Assembly: GCF_943733665.1 (NCBI RefSeq)
Contig: NZ_OX030782.1
Coordinates: forward strand, 3,582,501-3,646,500
Source of the DNA: Aquimarina sp. Aq107
GTDB lineage: Bacteria; Bacteroidota; Bacteroidia; Flavobacteriales; Flavobacteriaceae
DNA length: 64,000 nt
Direction: 5' to 3'
Shown one piece after another: positions 7,405-15,802 of the stretch; position 1 is the stretch's first letter, and every line of letters begins with the position of its first letter. The notes under the pieces were generated by a model. The model was not told the DNA's origin. It searched no databases and worked only from the letters and a program-made list of their open reading frames with translations. A program made the translations under genes and the position numbers.

Positions 7405-8592
7405 ATGAAAAAAAGTTTATTACTTCTATTCTTATTATCTATTGCTATGAGCACCTATGCTCAAAGACCCTATTTATCTGGAGCATCAACAACTTGTGCG
7501 GTCACTCAAAAATATACAATCAACAATGTAGAATGTTTGATTAAAATCGAAAATGTTATTATATCCGGAAATGGATTCTATAGACCACATCCATTTGATG
7601 AATACTCTTTTTATGTAGATTGGATTAATCTTACTAATCAGGATTTGAACTCATTATTAACGGTAGAATATGAGTATTACCAACGAAATTTCGGTTCTTC
7701 TGGTGGAACAATTCATGGTAATCCGCTTTGCAGTTCTACACAAAAAGATAATAGTTTATTCAAGCAAATCATCATAAAAGGTGATCCTGTTGGAATCCCA
7801 AATCCGGTACAGAATGGACTATCTAGTTCGTTCCCTAAAAAGCACACATTCTCCACATCTGCATCCAATGCTTCAAAATATATCTGGAACATTCAAGGAG
7901 GTGCTATAATAGGCTGTAATACTTGTAGTTCTATACAAGTTCAAGCAAATCCTGGTGTATGCACTATTACAGGAACAGTTATAGCAGAAAACCCATGTGG
8001 TAGAAGATCCGATCCAGTAAGCTTTAACAAAACGATAACCAAACCTTCTTCGATAAGTAGTATTAGCGGACCAACATATGTGGGTGCTTATGGTGACTTC
8101 AAACTATATAGTGTTTCTTTAGAACCTAGTGCTACATCATACAAATGGTATTTTGCACCTGGATCCCAATTTTTGGGTTATTCTATTTCCAATAGCATAT
8201 CTGTAGCTTGTAATACTAATAATACTACTGCAACTACTTTATATGTAGTGGCACAAAATTCCTGTGGGCAATCTTCCGTTAAGGCAAAAACTATAACTGG
8301 TGGTATTAATCCACCATATCGAAGCTTTGGAAAAACAACTGAAAAAAACTGGCAGAATATTACCTCTACTACTATTGTCCAGAATCTGGAAGCTCAAATC
8401 ACTGCTTTGATACCTGATTATCAGAACATATTAACTGTTAATATTTTTGATCTTTCCGGTAAAATGGTAAAAACTTTTGCTCCAACAGGAGTCGAAAACA
8501 AGATCAATACTTCATCTTGGAAATCCGGAATATATGTACTCGTTTCTGTAAGTGGCTCTAAAAGAGAAAGTATCAAATTTCATTTAAAATAA
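7405..8592 (+). CDS. Secreted PKD-like protein with T9SS type A sorting domain
   Basis: 395 residues. Signal peptide MKKSLLLLFLLSIAMSTYAQ. Two beta-sandwich segments resembling PKD-like domains lie at about 130-215 and 218-300 (ASKYIWNIQGG, ATSYKWYFAPG). A C-terminal type A T9SS sorting domain lies at about 320-395 (VNIFDLSGKMVKTF, then SSWKSGIYVLVSVSGSKRESIKF). The product should cross the outer membrane by T9SS and be attached to or released from the surface. The third promoter motif precedes it, placing it in the same putative sigma regulon. The gene ends 41 bp before the stem-loop of the second GG peptide, so the peptide may be co-transcribed. Confidence 0.85.
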   Translation: MKKSLLLLFLLSIAMSTYAQRPYLSGASTTCAVTQKYTINNVECLIKIENVIISGNGFYRPHPFDEYSFYVDWINLTNQDLNSLLTVEYEYYQRNFGSSGGTIHGNPLCSSTQKDNSLFKQIIIKGDPVGIPNPVQNGLSSSFPKKHTFSTSASNASKYIWNIQGGAIIGCNTCSSIQVQANPGVCTITGTVIAENPCGRRSDPVSFNKTITKPSSISSISGPTYVGAYGDFKLYSVSLEPSATSYKWYFAPGSQFLGYSISNSISVACNTNNTTATTLYVVAQNSCGQSSVKAKTITGGINPPYRSFGKTTEKNWQNITSTTIVQNLEAQITALIPDYQNILTVNIFDLSGKMVKTFAPTGVENKINTSSWKSGIYVLVSVSGSKRESIKFHLK

Positions 8593-8632
8593 AAATTTAC
8601 AAAAAACTCATTCGCGAAGAGGAGACAGAAAT

Positions 8633-8656
8633 CTCGAATGTCTATAAATGATCGAG
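8633..8656 (+). ncRNA. Conserved stem-loop in the leader of a double-glycine peptide gene (copy 2)
   Basis: CTCGAA / TGTCTATAAATG / ATCGAG. The loop is identical to the element at 1545-1568. The stem is extended outward by a T-A pair and carries T-A where copy 1 has C-G. The reading frame through the element is not conserved between copies, which argues for a nucleic-acid rather than a coding function. Confidence 0.5.
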
Positions 8657-8682
8657 AAATCATAACAATTAAATCAAATATT

Positions 8683-8901
8683 ATGTTACAAAACATGTTA
8701 AAATTAGAAGGTGTAAACAAATTAAAAAAGAATGATCAAAAAAGGATTTTTGGGGGATTAAGTTTAGCCGGAGCTGATCAAACGTATAACTGCACTTGTA
8801 AAAATCAAAATGTTGATTGGACACAACAAGCAGGAAGTGCATCTGAGGCAGCTGAGTCTATTTCATCAAAATGTGATGATGGACAAGGTGCTTGTTGGTA
8901 A
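8683..8901 (+). CDS. Cys-containing peptide precursor with double-glycine leader (copy 2)
   Basis: 72 codons from ATG 8683. The leader ends in RIFGG and contains KLEGVNKLKKNDQKRIFGG, homologous to the leader at 1598. The 47-residue core (begins LSLAGADQTYNCTC) has four cysteines, two near each end, and ends GQGACW. An upstream in-frame ATG at 8638 would add 15 residues but starts inside the conserved stem-loop, and that extension has no equivalent in copy 1. ATG at 8695 is another possible start. The cores of the two peptides are unrelated, as expected for a shared export leader with variable cargo. No dedicated exporter is visible nearby. Confidence 0.65.
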   Translation: MLQNMLKLEGVNKLKKNDQKRIFGGLSLAGADQTYNCTCKNQNVDWTQQAGSASEAAESISSKCDDGQGACW

Positions 8902-8950
8902 TATTCCTTTAGCTATTCTTAATATAACTATATAGAAACAATCCTATTAT

Positions 8951-8991
8951 TTATTGCTGATTCTCTAACCAAAGTCGAGAATCAGCAATAA
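8951..8991 (+). terminator. Strong hairpin after the second GG peptide
   Basis: Perfect 15-bp arms (8951-8965 and 8977-8991) with an 11-nt loop. No long T run follows, so termination is likely but not certain. Confidence 0.55.
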
Positions 8992-9019
8992 TTACATTCT
9001 AAAAACAATACAAAACCCT

Positions 9020-9027
9020 TAGCTTTG
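9020..9027 (+). promoter_or_regulatory. Bacteroidetes -7 box of the O-methyltransferase gene
   Basis: TAGCTTTG, a perfect TAnnTTTG box 18 bp before the ATG at 9045, implying a short leader. Confidence 0.5.
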
Positions 9028-9044
9028 CAAAAAAATAACACCCT

Positions 9045-9686
9045 ATGCACTTCATTCCAGAAGCATTAGATACATATGTAGTGAACCATACAGAAAAAGA
9101 ACCTGAGTTATTGGAGCAATTAACTCGTGAGACCTACCAAAAAATATTGCAACCTCGTATGTTAAGTGGACCATACCAAGGTCGTGTATTAAGTATGCTC
9201 TCTAAGTTAATTAATCCGAAAAACATTTTAGAAATCGGAACTTATACAGGCTATTCGGCTTTATGTATAGCCGAAGGAATGCAAAAAGATGGAGAACTCC
9301 ATACCATAGATATTAATGAAGAATTGGAAGATTTCCAACGAAAGTATTTTGATCTTTCACCTTATGGTCATCAAATACATCAACACATAGGTAATGCTAC
9401 TGAGATTATTCCAAATTTAGCTATGAAATTTGATTTGGTCTTTATCGATGCAGATAAACCAAACTATCCTACTTATTTTGATATAATTATTGACAAAATG
9501 AATCCTGGAGGCGTTATTTTATCTGATAATGTTCTTTGGAGCGGTAAAGTTATTGAAGATGTAAAAAAAGATGATCTTTCTACAAAAGCTCTGTTAGCAT
9601 ATAATAAAATGTTAGTAGATGATAATCGTATCGAAACAGTATTATTACCTATTAGAGATGGATTAACAATTAGTAGAGTATTATAA
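9045..9686 (+). CDS. Class I SAM-dependent O-methyltransferase (caffeoyl-CoA OMT-like family)
   Basis: 213 residues, standard for O-methyltransferase family 3. SAM-binding motif I is LEIGTYTGYSAL at about 63-74. An acidic motif follows (HTIDINEE), then FDLVFIDADKPNYP with the metal-binding aspartates, then GGVILSDNVLWSGKV, all characteristic of divalent-metal-dependent catechol or caffeoyl-CoA type enzymes. Cytoplasmic. The substrate cannot be told from sequence; in bacteria these are usually annotated only to family. Monocistronic, with its own promoter box and terminator. Confidence 0.88.
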   Translation: MHFIPEALDTYVVNHTEKEPELLEQLTRETYQKILQPRMLSGPYQGRVLSMLSKLINPKNILEIGTYTGYSALCIAEGMQKDGELHTIDINEELEDFQRKYFDLSPYGHQIHQHIGNATEIIPNLAMKFDLVFIDADKPNYPTYFDIIIDKMNPGGVILSDNVLWSGKVIEDVKKDDLSTKALLAYNKMLVDDNRIETVLLPIRDGLTISRVL

Positions 9687-9687
9687 A

Positions 9688-9717
9688 AAAAGTGGAATCT
9701 ATAAAGACCCCACTTTT
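9688..9717 (+). terminator. Terminator of the O-methyltransferase gene
   Basis: 8-bp arms (AAAAGTGG at 9688-9695 and CCACTTTT at 9710-9717) with a 14-nt loop directly after the stop codon. It lies between convergent genes and is A/T-flanked, so it may work in both directions. Confidence 0.6.
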
Positions 9718-9753
9718 CAGATGTATTAGTAACTACAATTGCTAATTCATTAA

Positions 9754-11247
9754 TTATTGCACTGCTTTTAGTGCGTCGATATTACCGTAACCAAATTTAC
9801 TATTTCGATTAGGATAAAACTCTCCTGCTCTTTTTAACTTATCCAATACTTGCGCTCTAGACATATTAGGATTACGTGACCAAACTAATGCCGCAATACC
9901 AGCAGTCATAGCTGTTGCTACAGAAGATCCGCCAACATAAGATTGTGAACCATTATTAAATCCTAGTACTGGTACAGTTCTACTTGTGTTACTAGCTCTT
10001 TGCATAATAATAGTAAAATCAATTTTACTACCATCGTGACAAATATCACAACGATTATATCCATTATCTTTTAATCCTGTTACTGCAACAGTTTCACTCA
10101 TACTTGCTGGAAATATAACACCATACCAATTGGTAAAAGTAGTAGATGTTCCTCCGGCTGCCATGATCATTTTACCTTTTCCGTACGCATACTTAACAGC
10201 ATCTTTTACATTTCCTATAGACCAAGGATATCCTACTGACATCGAAATTATTTTAACATCACTTCTATTCCCTAATGCTTTTAATGCATTACTCACTCCT
10301 TTGCGTTCGTGATAATCGTTTAAAACAACATCTTCTGTTCCTCTATATGCTACCAAATTAGAATTGTATGCAACACCAACTGGCATAAAATCATTATTAC
10401 GTGGTGAGGCAATGGCAGAAGCCATCTGAGTTCCGTGCCCACACTTATCGTTCGGACCATCAACATTATTAGACCACCACCAAGGAGAATCAATAAATGT
10501 TCCGAAACGTTGTACAGACCTTCCATTAGAAGCTCCATCATTAAAACCATTTCCTAAAAGATTTTGGTTAGCTGACAAGCCAGTATCTATAAGCCCAACA
10601 GTAATTCCTGCTCCAGTACTCAGACTCCAAGCATCATCAATATTATGATTTTTATAATTCCAAGGTAATCTCGCATTGGGAGAAATCACGCTATAATCAG
10701 CACTGTTAATAGATTGTCCACTTTGAGAACAACCTGCAGATTTTTGTTGTACTTCTTCCTGTAAATAAAACCCATAACCATTAGGTTCTAAATAACGAAT
10801 ATTATCCATTGCAAGTAACTCTTCAATTGTTTCCAATTTGGTTACTTTTAAATCTAAAACATTCAATAAATCATCTTCTGTAATTTGAAAATTAGAACGT
10901 TTTTCTCCTTCACTCTTCTGAACAGCAACATAAATATCTTCTACAATAGTATTTAATCTAGACGATCGTTCTGTCCCTTCAATAAAACTTTCTCCTTTTT
11001 CTCCGAAACCAATTGTTAATACTTCACCTCCATGCATCACTGCACTATATAACATATGTGCTGATGCATCATTAGCCCAATCCAAATCACCATTTTGCTT
11101 AAGCTGTGTCTCAATAAAGGAGTTAATCTCTTCGATGGATAGAATTTTCTGAGAATCCAGATTCTCTTCAATAATTTCTTCAGGATTATTTTTTGAACAA
11201 GATACAACAAGGAATAACCCTAAAATTAGAGGAATAATTTTTTTCAT
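9754..11247 (-). CDS. S8 (subtilisin-like) serine peptidase lipoprotein
   Basis: 497 residues. Lipoprotein signal peptide with lipobox VVSC (Cys17). A pro-region of about 180 residues precedes the catalytic domain. Subtilase triad: Asp221 in GLIDTG, His271 in CGHGTQMAS, Ser442 in the block GGSSVATAM. The usual GTSMA reads GSSVA here, a conservative variant. It ends with a typical subtilase C-terminal helix and no T9SS domain, so the protein is probably held by lipid in the outer membrane or periplasm. Start ATG, with only one sensible lipoprotein start. Substrates unknown. It sits alone between the methyltransferase (convergent) and tatA. Confidence 0.92.
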   Translation of the reverse strand: MKKIIPLILGLFLVVSCSKNNPEEIIEENLDSQKILSIEEINSFIETQLKQNGDLDWANDASAHMLYSAVMHGGEVLTIGFGEKGESFIEGTERSSRLNTIVEDIYVAVQKSEGEKRSNFQITEDDLLNVLDLKVTKLETIEELLAMDNIRYLEPNGYGFYLQEEVQQKSAGCSQSGQSINSADYSVISPNARLPWNYKNHNIDDAWSLSTGAGITVGLIDTGLSANQNLLGNGFNDGASNGRSVQRFGTFIDSPWWWSNNVDGPNDKCGHGTQMASAIASPRNNDFMPVGVAYNSNLVAYRGTEDVVLNDYHERKGVSNALKALGNRSDVKIISMSVGYPWSIGNVKDAVKYAYGKGKMIMAAGGTSTTFTNWYGVIFPASMSETVAVTGLKDNGYNRCDICHDGSKIDFTIIMQRASNTSRTVPVLGFNNGSQSYVGGSSVATAMTAGIAALVWSRNPNMSRAQVLDKLKRAGEFYPNRNSKFGYGNIDALKAVQ

Positions 11248-11577
11248 TTTAGTATAAGATTAATGAGTTTGTGTGTTAATGACTTTTAAGATCTTTATTT
11301 CCTTAAAAACATTAAATAATTATCATTTAGTTAATTTCTGTACTAATTTATTAAATAAAATTTAAATATTGACACATTATATTGAAAGAATCTTAAAAAT
11401 AATTACGTTCCTATGCTTGCATAAGACTAAAAACTGGTTCTAAATACCAATGTTTATAAGGGTTTTACAGAAAAATACTACAGAATGAAGTAACCTTAAA
11501 AAACAAAGGATTTTTTTAAAGTTAGTTATAAAAAAGGAAGGTTTTTTATTGAAATACTAAAAAAAGGTATCGTAAAA
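11248..11577. other. Intergenic 330 bp, no gene seen
   Basis: AT-rich spacer upstream of the S8 peptidase. Stops are frequent in all frames. I see no clear promoter box, hairpin or RNA. Confidence 0.5.
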
Positions 11578-11871
11578 TTAAAATTTACGTTTTACTGGAC
11601 CAGTAACATCTTCGATATCACTTTTAACTTGATTAATTTCTTTCTTGATATCAGATGTTATAGAAGAAGGAATATCTGTATCGATTCCATGCTTTTCTGC
11701 ACTTTTGGTAATTTCTGATTTGATATCATTAGTAGCATCCTTTACTATACGCATACCTTTACCTAAACCCCTTGCTATTTCAGGTATCTTATCTGCCCCA
11801 AAAACCATAACCAAAATAAATACTATAAAGGCAATTTCTGTTCCGCTTATAAATAAAGGTAATCCTATCAT
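11578..11871 (-). CDS. tatA: Twin-arginine translocase subunit TatA/TatE
   Basis: 97 residues. N-terminal membrane helix at about 7-24 (FISGTEIAFIVFILVMVFGA) directly followed by the hinge and amphipathic helix DKIPEIARGLGKGMRIVKDA, the hallmark of TatA/TatE. The charged C-terminal tail is longer than in minimal TatA. It forms the pore-like component for exporting folded proteins. TatC is not in the window. The protein at 42985 has a twin-arginine signal (RRDFIK) and is a plausible client. Confidence 0.92.
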   Translation of the reverse strand: MIGLPLFISGTEIAFIVFILVMVFGADKIPEIARGLGKGMRIVKDATNDIKSEITKSAEKHGIDTDIPSSITSDIKKEINQVKSDIEDVTGPVKRKF

Positions 11872-11906
11872 ATTAGTGCAAATATAGCTACAATAATGTA
11901 CACAAA

Positions 11907-11934
11907 AAAGCCGTTCGTGATCACGAACGGCTTT
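11907..11934 (-). terminator. Perfect palindromic terminator after the M1 peptidase gene
   Basis: 28-bp perfect inverted repeat (14-bp arms, AAAGCCGTTCGTGA and its complement). Read on the minus strand it runs into six Ts. It ends the M1 peptidase transcript before tatA. Confidence 0.85.
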
Positions 11935-11959
11935 AATCTATAATTTAAAGGTTTTTTAA

Positions 11960-14272
11960 CTATTGTCCTTTTACCTTATTTTTAAACTTATCAAACTTTC
12001 CTAATTTTTTATTCTTAGGCCAGCTATTATTCGAAGTATCAATATCCGCAGTTTCTTGATTAGGATCTACAACAATTTTAGAAATCGCTTTTTCTGAAGC
12101 GATCGCTCTTTTAACTGAAGCATCATTTTTTCTCCAAATCTCTGCTGGATACGTTATAGTCTCTGTAGTACCATCTTCATAAGTATACTCTACTATTAAC
12201 GGCATCACTAAACCACCTGGTTTTTCAAAAGTAACTTCATAAAAATATTTTGGCTCTTTAAGAACTTCTCTTTCTTCTACAGAAAAATTATCAATCAAAT
12301 ATTCTTTTAAAGTCTTAGCATTATCAATGATATTACCGTTCTTTTTGATTTTTTCATATTCCTCACTACCTTCTTCTACCATAAATACTAATGGCCCAAA
12401 ATCTTCAATTTTAGCTCCTCGTGCAGCTGCAAAATCCTTTGTTCTTTGATTTGGTTCTTTAGAAACAACATATTTCTTAACATCTTTAACACCAATATCT
12501 GTGTAATCTGTAGTATAGAACCATCCTCTCCAGAACCAATCTAAATCTACAGCAGATGCATCTTCCATAGTTCTAAAGAAATCTTCTGGTGTTGGGTGCT
12601 TAAACATCCATCTTTGTGAATATGTTCTAAAAGAGTAATCAAAAAGATCTCTACCCATAACAGTTTCTCTAAGAATATTTAGTCCAGTAGCAGGTTTAGA
12701 ATATGCATTAGAACCAAACTGGTAAATATTATTAGACTGGGACATAATAGGAGAAATAAAACTCTGATCTCCGCTCATGTAAGGAACTATTTTAGCTGCA
12801 GGACCTCTTCTAGAAGGATATTTTTTAAGTGGTGCTATTGCATCTGGATACCATTCTCCAAAATCTTGTTCTGCAACATACTGAACAAAAGTATTAAGAC
12901 CTTCATCCATCCAAGTCCATTGACGCTCATCACTATTTACAATCATTGGAAAAAAGTTGTGTCCAACCTCGTGTATTATAACACTCATCATTCCGAATTT
13001 AGTACGATCATTGAACTTTCCTTCTTTATCAGGTCTTCCATAATTCCAACAAATCATAGGATACTCCATCCCTTGATTCTTAGCGTGTACAGAAATGGCT
13101 TTGTGATATGGATAATCAAAAGTCATTCTACTATATGATTTTAATGTACTTGCTACTGCTTTAGTTGACCAATCTTCCCATAAAGGATTCCCTTCTTTAG
13201 GATACATGGAAACTGCCATTACATCTTTACCTCCAATTTTTACCGCCATCATATCCCAAATAAATCTTCTAGAAGTAGCAAACCCAAAATCTCTCACATT
13301 TTTTGCACTAAGTTTCCAAGTTTTTTTACTTTCAGAAAATGTTTTTTCTTTAGCCTCTGCTTCTTTCTGAGTTACAATAAGAACTGGTTTATCGTATGAT
13401 TTCTTAGCCTTTTCATAGCGACTAATCATTTCTTTAGTAAATACCTCTTTTCTATTTACCAAAACTCCTGTCGCATCTAAAATATGATCCGCTGGTACCG
13501 TAATATTAACATCAAAATCTCCAAAAGGAAGTGCAAACTCTCCTCTTCCCCAGAATTGGTGATTCTGCCATCCTTCTACATCATTATACACTGCCATTCT
13601 AGGATAAAACTGTGCGATAACATACGCTCTATTTCCATCTTCGAATTCTTCATAACCCGATCTTCCTCTTCCATTAACGTGATCGTTAATGTTATACCAC
13701 CAATCTATAGAAAACACAAATTTACTACCGGATGCTAAATCTTTAGGCATCTCTACACGCATCATTGTTCCATTAATAGTATATTCTAAAGGTTTACCCG
13801 AAGTATCTTTAACAGCCGTGATATTAAATCCTCCATCAAAAGACTCTCCTAAATATTTACCTACAAATCTATTTGCCTGAACAGCTGCATCAACCCCAGT
13901 TGGTTGAATTAATGGTGTTTTTGATTTTCTGGATCGCATATTCTGATCTAATTGTACCCAAAGAAATTCTAAATTATCAGGAGAATTATTAGTATACGTA
14001 ATAGTTTCTTTACCCGTAAGTTTTTTGTTTTTATCATCAAGCTCAATGTCCATTTTATAATCTGCTTGTTGTTGGTAATAAGCAGAACCTGGAGCTCCAG
14101 AAGCAGTTCGATACATATTTGGTGTAGCAAATTCATCATACATTTGCTTAAACTTATTCTGATTTGTATGCCCCAATTCACGAGTTTCCTCGCTGTTTTT
14201 TTCATTTTGAGCGTACAATCCTAAACCAGAAACAAAGAACGTCACCGTTAGTATAAAAAGTGTTTTTTTCAT
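11960..14272 (-). CDS. M1 family (aminopeptidase N-like) zinc metallopeptidase, exported
   Basis: 770 residues with a signal peptide (about 1-21, ending LGLYAQ). Gluzincin motif HEVGH at 434-438 and the third zinc ligand Glu457 in WMDEGLNTF, giving HEXXH-X18-E. Upstream is the exopeptidase-type segment QGMEYPMICW, which replaces the canonical GxMEN of classical aminopeptidase N. The C-terminal region is beta-rich and ends in a basic Lys-rich tail (KNKKLGKFDKFKNKVKG). Expected to cut N-terminal residues or short peptides in the periplasm. The DUF6702 gene lies 61 bp upstream on the same strand, a pairing I recall from other flavobacteria, so the two probably form one unit. Confidence 0.93.
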   Translation of the reverse strand: MKKTLFILTVTFFVSGLGLYAQNEKNSEETRELGHTNQNKFKQMYDEFATPNMYRTASGAPGSAYYQQQADYKMDIELDDKNKKLTGKETITYTNNSPDNLEFLWVQLDQNMRSRKSKTPLIQPTGVDAAVQANRFVGKYLGESFDGGFNITAVKDTSGKPLEYTINGTMMRVEMPKDLASGSKFVFSIDWWYNINDHVNGRGRSGYEEFEDGNRAYVIAQFYPRMAVYNDVEGWQNHQFWGRGEFALPFGDFDVNITVPADHILDATGVLVNRKEVFTKEMISRYEKAKKSYDKPVLIVTQKEAEAKEKTFSESKKTWKLSAKNVRDFGFATSRRFIWDMMAVKIGGKDVMAVSMYPKEGNPLWEDWSTKAVASTLKSYSRMTFDYPYHKAISVHAKNQGMEYPMICWNYGRPDKEGKFNDRTKFGMMSVIIHEVGHNFFPMIVNSDERQWTWMDEGLNTFVQYVAEQDFGEWYPDAIAPLKKYPSRRGPAAKIVPYMSGDQSFISPIMSQSNNIYQFGSNAYSKPATGLNILRETVMGRDLFDYSFRTYSQRWMFKHPTPEDFFRTMEDASAVDLDWFWRGWFYTTDYTDIGVKDVKKYVVSKEPNQRTKDFAAARGAKIEDFGPLVFMVEEGSEEYEKIKKNGNIIDNAKTLKEYLIDNFSVEEREVLKEPKYFYEVTFEKPGGLVMPLIVEYTYEDGTTETITYPAEIWRKNDASVKRAIASEKAISKIVVDPNQETADIDTSNNSWPKNKKLGKFDKFKNKVKGQ

Positions 14273-14333
14273 TAGAGTGTAATTGTGTTAAGTAATAAAT
14301 TGCAAAATAGTTGTTTTTTAAAAGTTTACTGAT

Positions 14334-14846
14334 TTATTCACTAAACTTTAACATGCCTTGATCTTTTTCTTTTTCGAGTATAAGGCTTTTACGTTTTTTT
14401 TGTTTTTTAACGTGTATAATATTCTGCTGATCATCAAAAAAGTCCATTAAAACTTGATTAGAAACAACTATTGTTCTTAAAGATTCAATATTTTTTACCT
14501 CCAGATAACACAACACTAAATCATTGTCATATTCTTTTCCTATAAAATCAAAAAAGACTTCCTCTCCGTTTACCGTAATTGACAGCTTTTGTTTTAGATA
14601 TGTAGTCAGATATTGATCTACCTTTTCTTCTTGTTTATCAGAAACTAACTCTATAGTCTCATCATATCTTTTCTTAAGAACTTCTTCAATATCATCGATA
14701 AAAATCCTAGAAATAATCTGCAAAGATTTTTGTTCTTCTATATATTCTATTTGTGTTACACTAACATAGAATTTATGTAAGACGGTAAATGAACTCAATG
14801 AGACCAGAAATACCGATAAAATAATTAATAATTTCTTCAATTTCAA
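14334..14846 (-). CDS. DUF6702 family exported protein
   Basis: 170 residues. Hydrophobic signal-like N-terminus (LKKLLIILSVFLVSLSSF) followed by HKFYVSVTQIEY, the usual opening of DUF6702 proteins next to M1 peptidases. The only start compatible with the signal peptide is TTG at 14846: no in-frame ATG lies between it and the upstream in-frame stop at 14871-14873, and none follows until well inside the protein. Function unknown. The context (same strand, 61 bp before the M1 peptidase) suggests a role with that enzyme. Confidence 0.8.
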   Translation of the reverse strand: MKLKKLLIILSVFLVSLSSFTVLHKFYVSVTQIEYIEEQKSLQIISRIFIDDIEEVLKKRYDETIELVSDKQEEKVDQYLTTYLKQKLSITVNGEEVFFDFIGKEYDNDLVLCYLEVKNIESLRTIVVSNQVLMDFFDDQQNIIHVKKQKKRKSLILEKEKDQGMLKFSE

Positions 14847-14923
14847 ATAATTTATAGGATGGTAAATGTACTATTTTGACATAAAATATTATGCCAAAAA
14901 TGTTTTATTAAATAAAAAGAAAA

Positions 14924-15685
14924 TTATTCATCAATTTCTTTAAACTCTTTATAGGACTTTGATTTAACCTGAAAAAACTCTAATAATGATAATTTTTTAG
15001 TGTTTTCTAATAAGTTTTCAAAATAACTATCTTCTGCGCAATAATACATGAAATCAGAGATTAGATCTTCTGGCAGTCCTAAATCATTTGTGAAAAATGT
15101 AACACTGAATGAGGTTTCGCCTCTATGAATTAGTTTATCTAAATCTTGAATAGCTTTTATTTTTTTTAATTTTTTCAGTGTTCCATTTAGATAATTAATC
15201 GGTCGATCTATAATTCCGGATTTTGCAGTATAGATTCTTCTTTCTACTTGGGTAGGTTGTTTTATATCTCTGAAAGGAAGTCCTAGACTTTTATTGTTTA
15301 CAAAAGGTTTAACTTCGATATCCTTCGTGTCTTTATCAATATTTCCTGAAAGATTAACATCACTAACATTTACCTGATCTAATTTTCTAACAACAGGAGT
15401 TAGTTTTATTCGAAAATCTTGGTTATTTATATCAAAATCTCCTACAATAAGAGAAACTATTTCATATTGGACAGAAGAAAAAATAATGGAATCATTAATT
15501 GATGCAGGAATTTCAAAATAACCTTTGTCATCATTGGTAGTTCCTATCTTCTTAGTATAGTTTACAATATTTATGGCAAATCCCTCTAATGAATCAGCAA
15601 CGATAATTCCCTTTAGTCTTTGAGATTGTCCAAAGCTATTTACTAAAACAAAAAGAAATATGAAGATGGGTAAAATTTTGGTCAT
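14924..15685 (-). CDS. Exported protein with carboxypeptidase-regulatory-like domain (paralogue A)
   Basis: 253 residues from ATG 15685. A longer frame begins at TTG 15715, but the ATG gives a clean signal peptide (MTKILPIFIFLFVLVNSFGQ). A beta-sandwich of the CarboxypepD_reg-like type lies at about 21-105 (RLKGIIVADSLEGFAINIVNY, NDDKGYFEIPASINDSIIFSS). The remainder is alpha-helical, ending LLEFFQVKSKSYKEF. The gene upstream (15803-16591) has the same architecture and a similar end (LLEFLVSQSKVYKD). Such stand-alone domains in Bacteroidetes are exported proteins of unknown function. Confidence 0.75.
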   Translation of the reverse strand: MTKILPIFIFLFVLVNSFGQSQRLKGIIVADSLEGFAINIVNYTKKIGTTNDDKGYFEIPASINDSIIFSSVQYEIVSLIVGDFDINNQDFRIKLTPVVRKLDQVNVSDVNLSGNIDKDTKDIEVKPFVNNKSLGLPFRDIKQPTQVERRIYTAKSGIIDRPINYLNGTLKKLKKIKAIQDLDKLIHRGETSFSVTFFTNDLGLPEDLISDFMYYCAEDSYFENLLENTKKLSLLEFFQVKSKSYKEFKEIDE

Positions 15686-15802
15686 ATAATGAATTAGTTT
15701 TATGACCAGATTCAATCTATTTTCTTACAGATAAACTTGAAAATTCCGTCATACTAATTCAAAAGACGAAAAATCATAAAAAATGTTGCGATTATATCAA
15801 TA

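Noticed and set aside
8638..8682. Longer form of the second GG peptide starting at ATG 8638
   Set aside because: The extension overlaps the conserved stem-loop and has no counterpart in copy 1, where the frame through the element is different.
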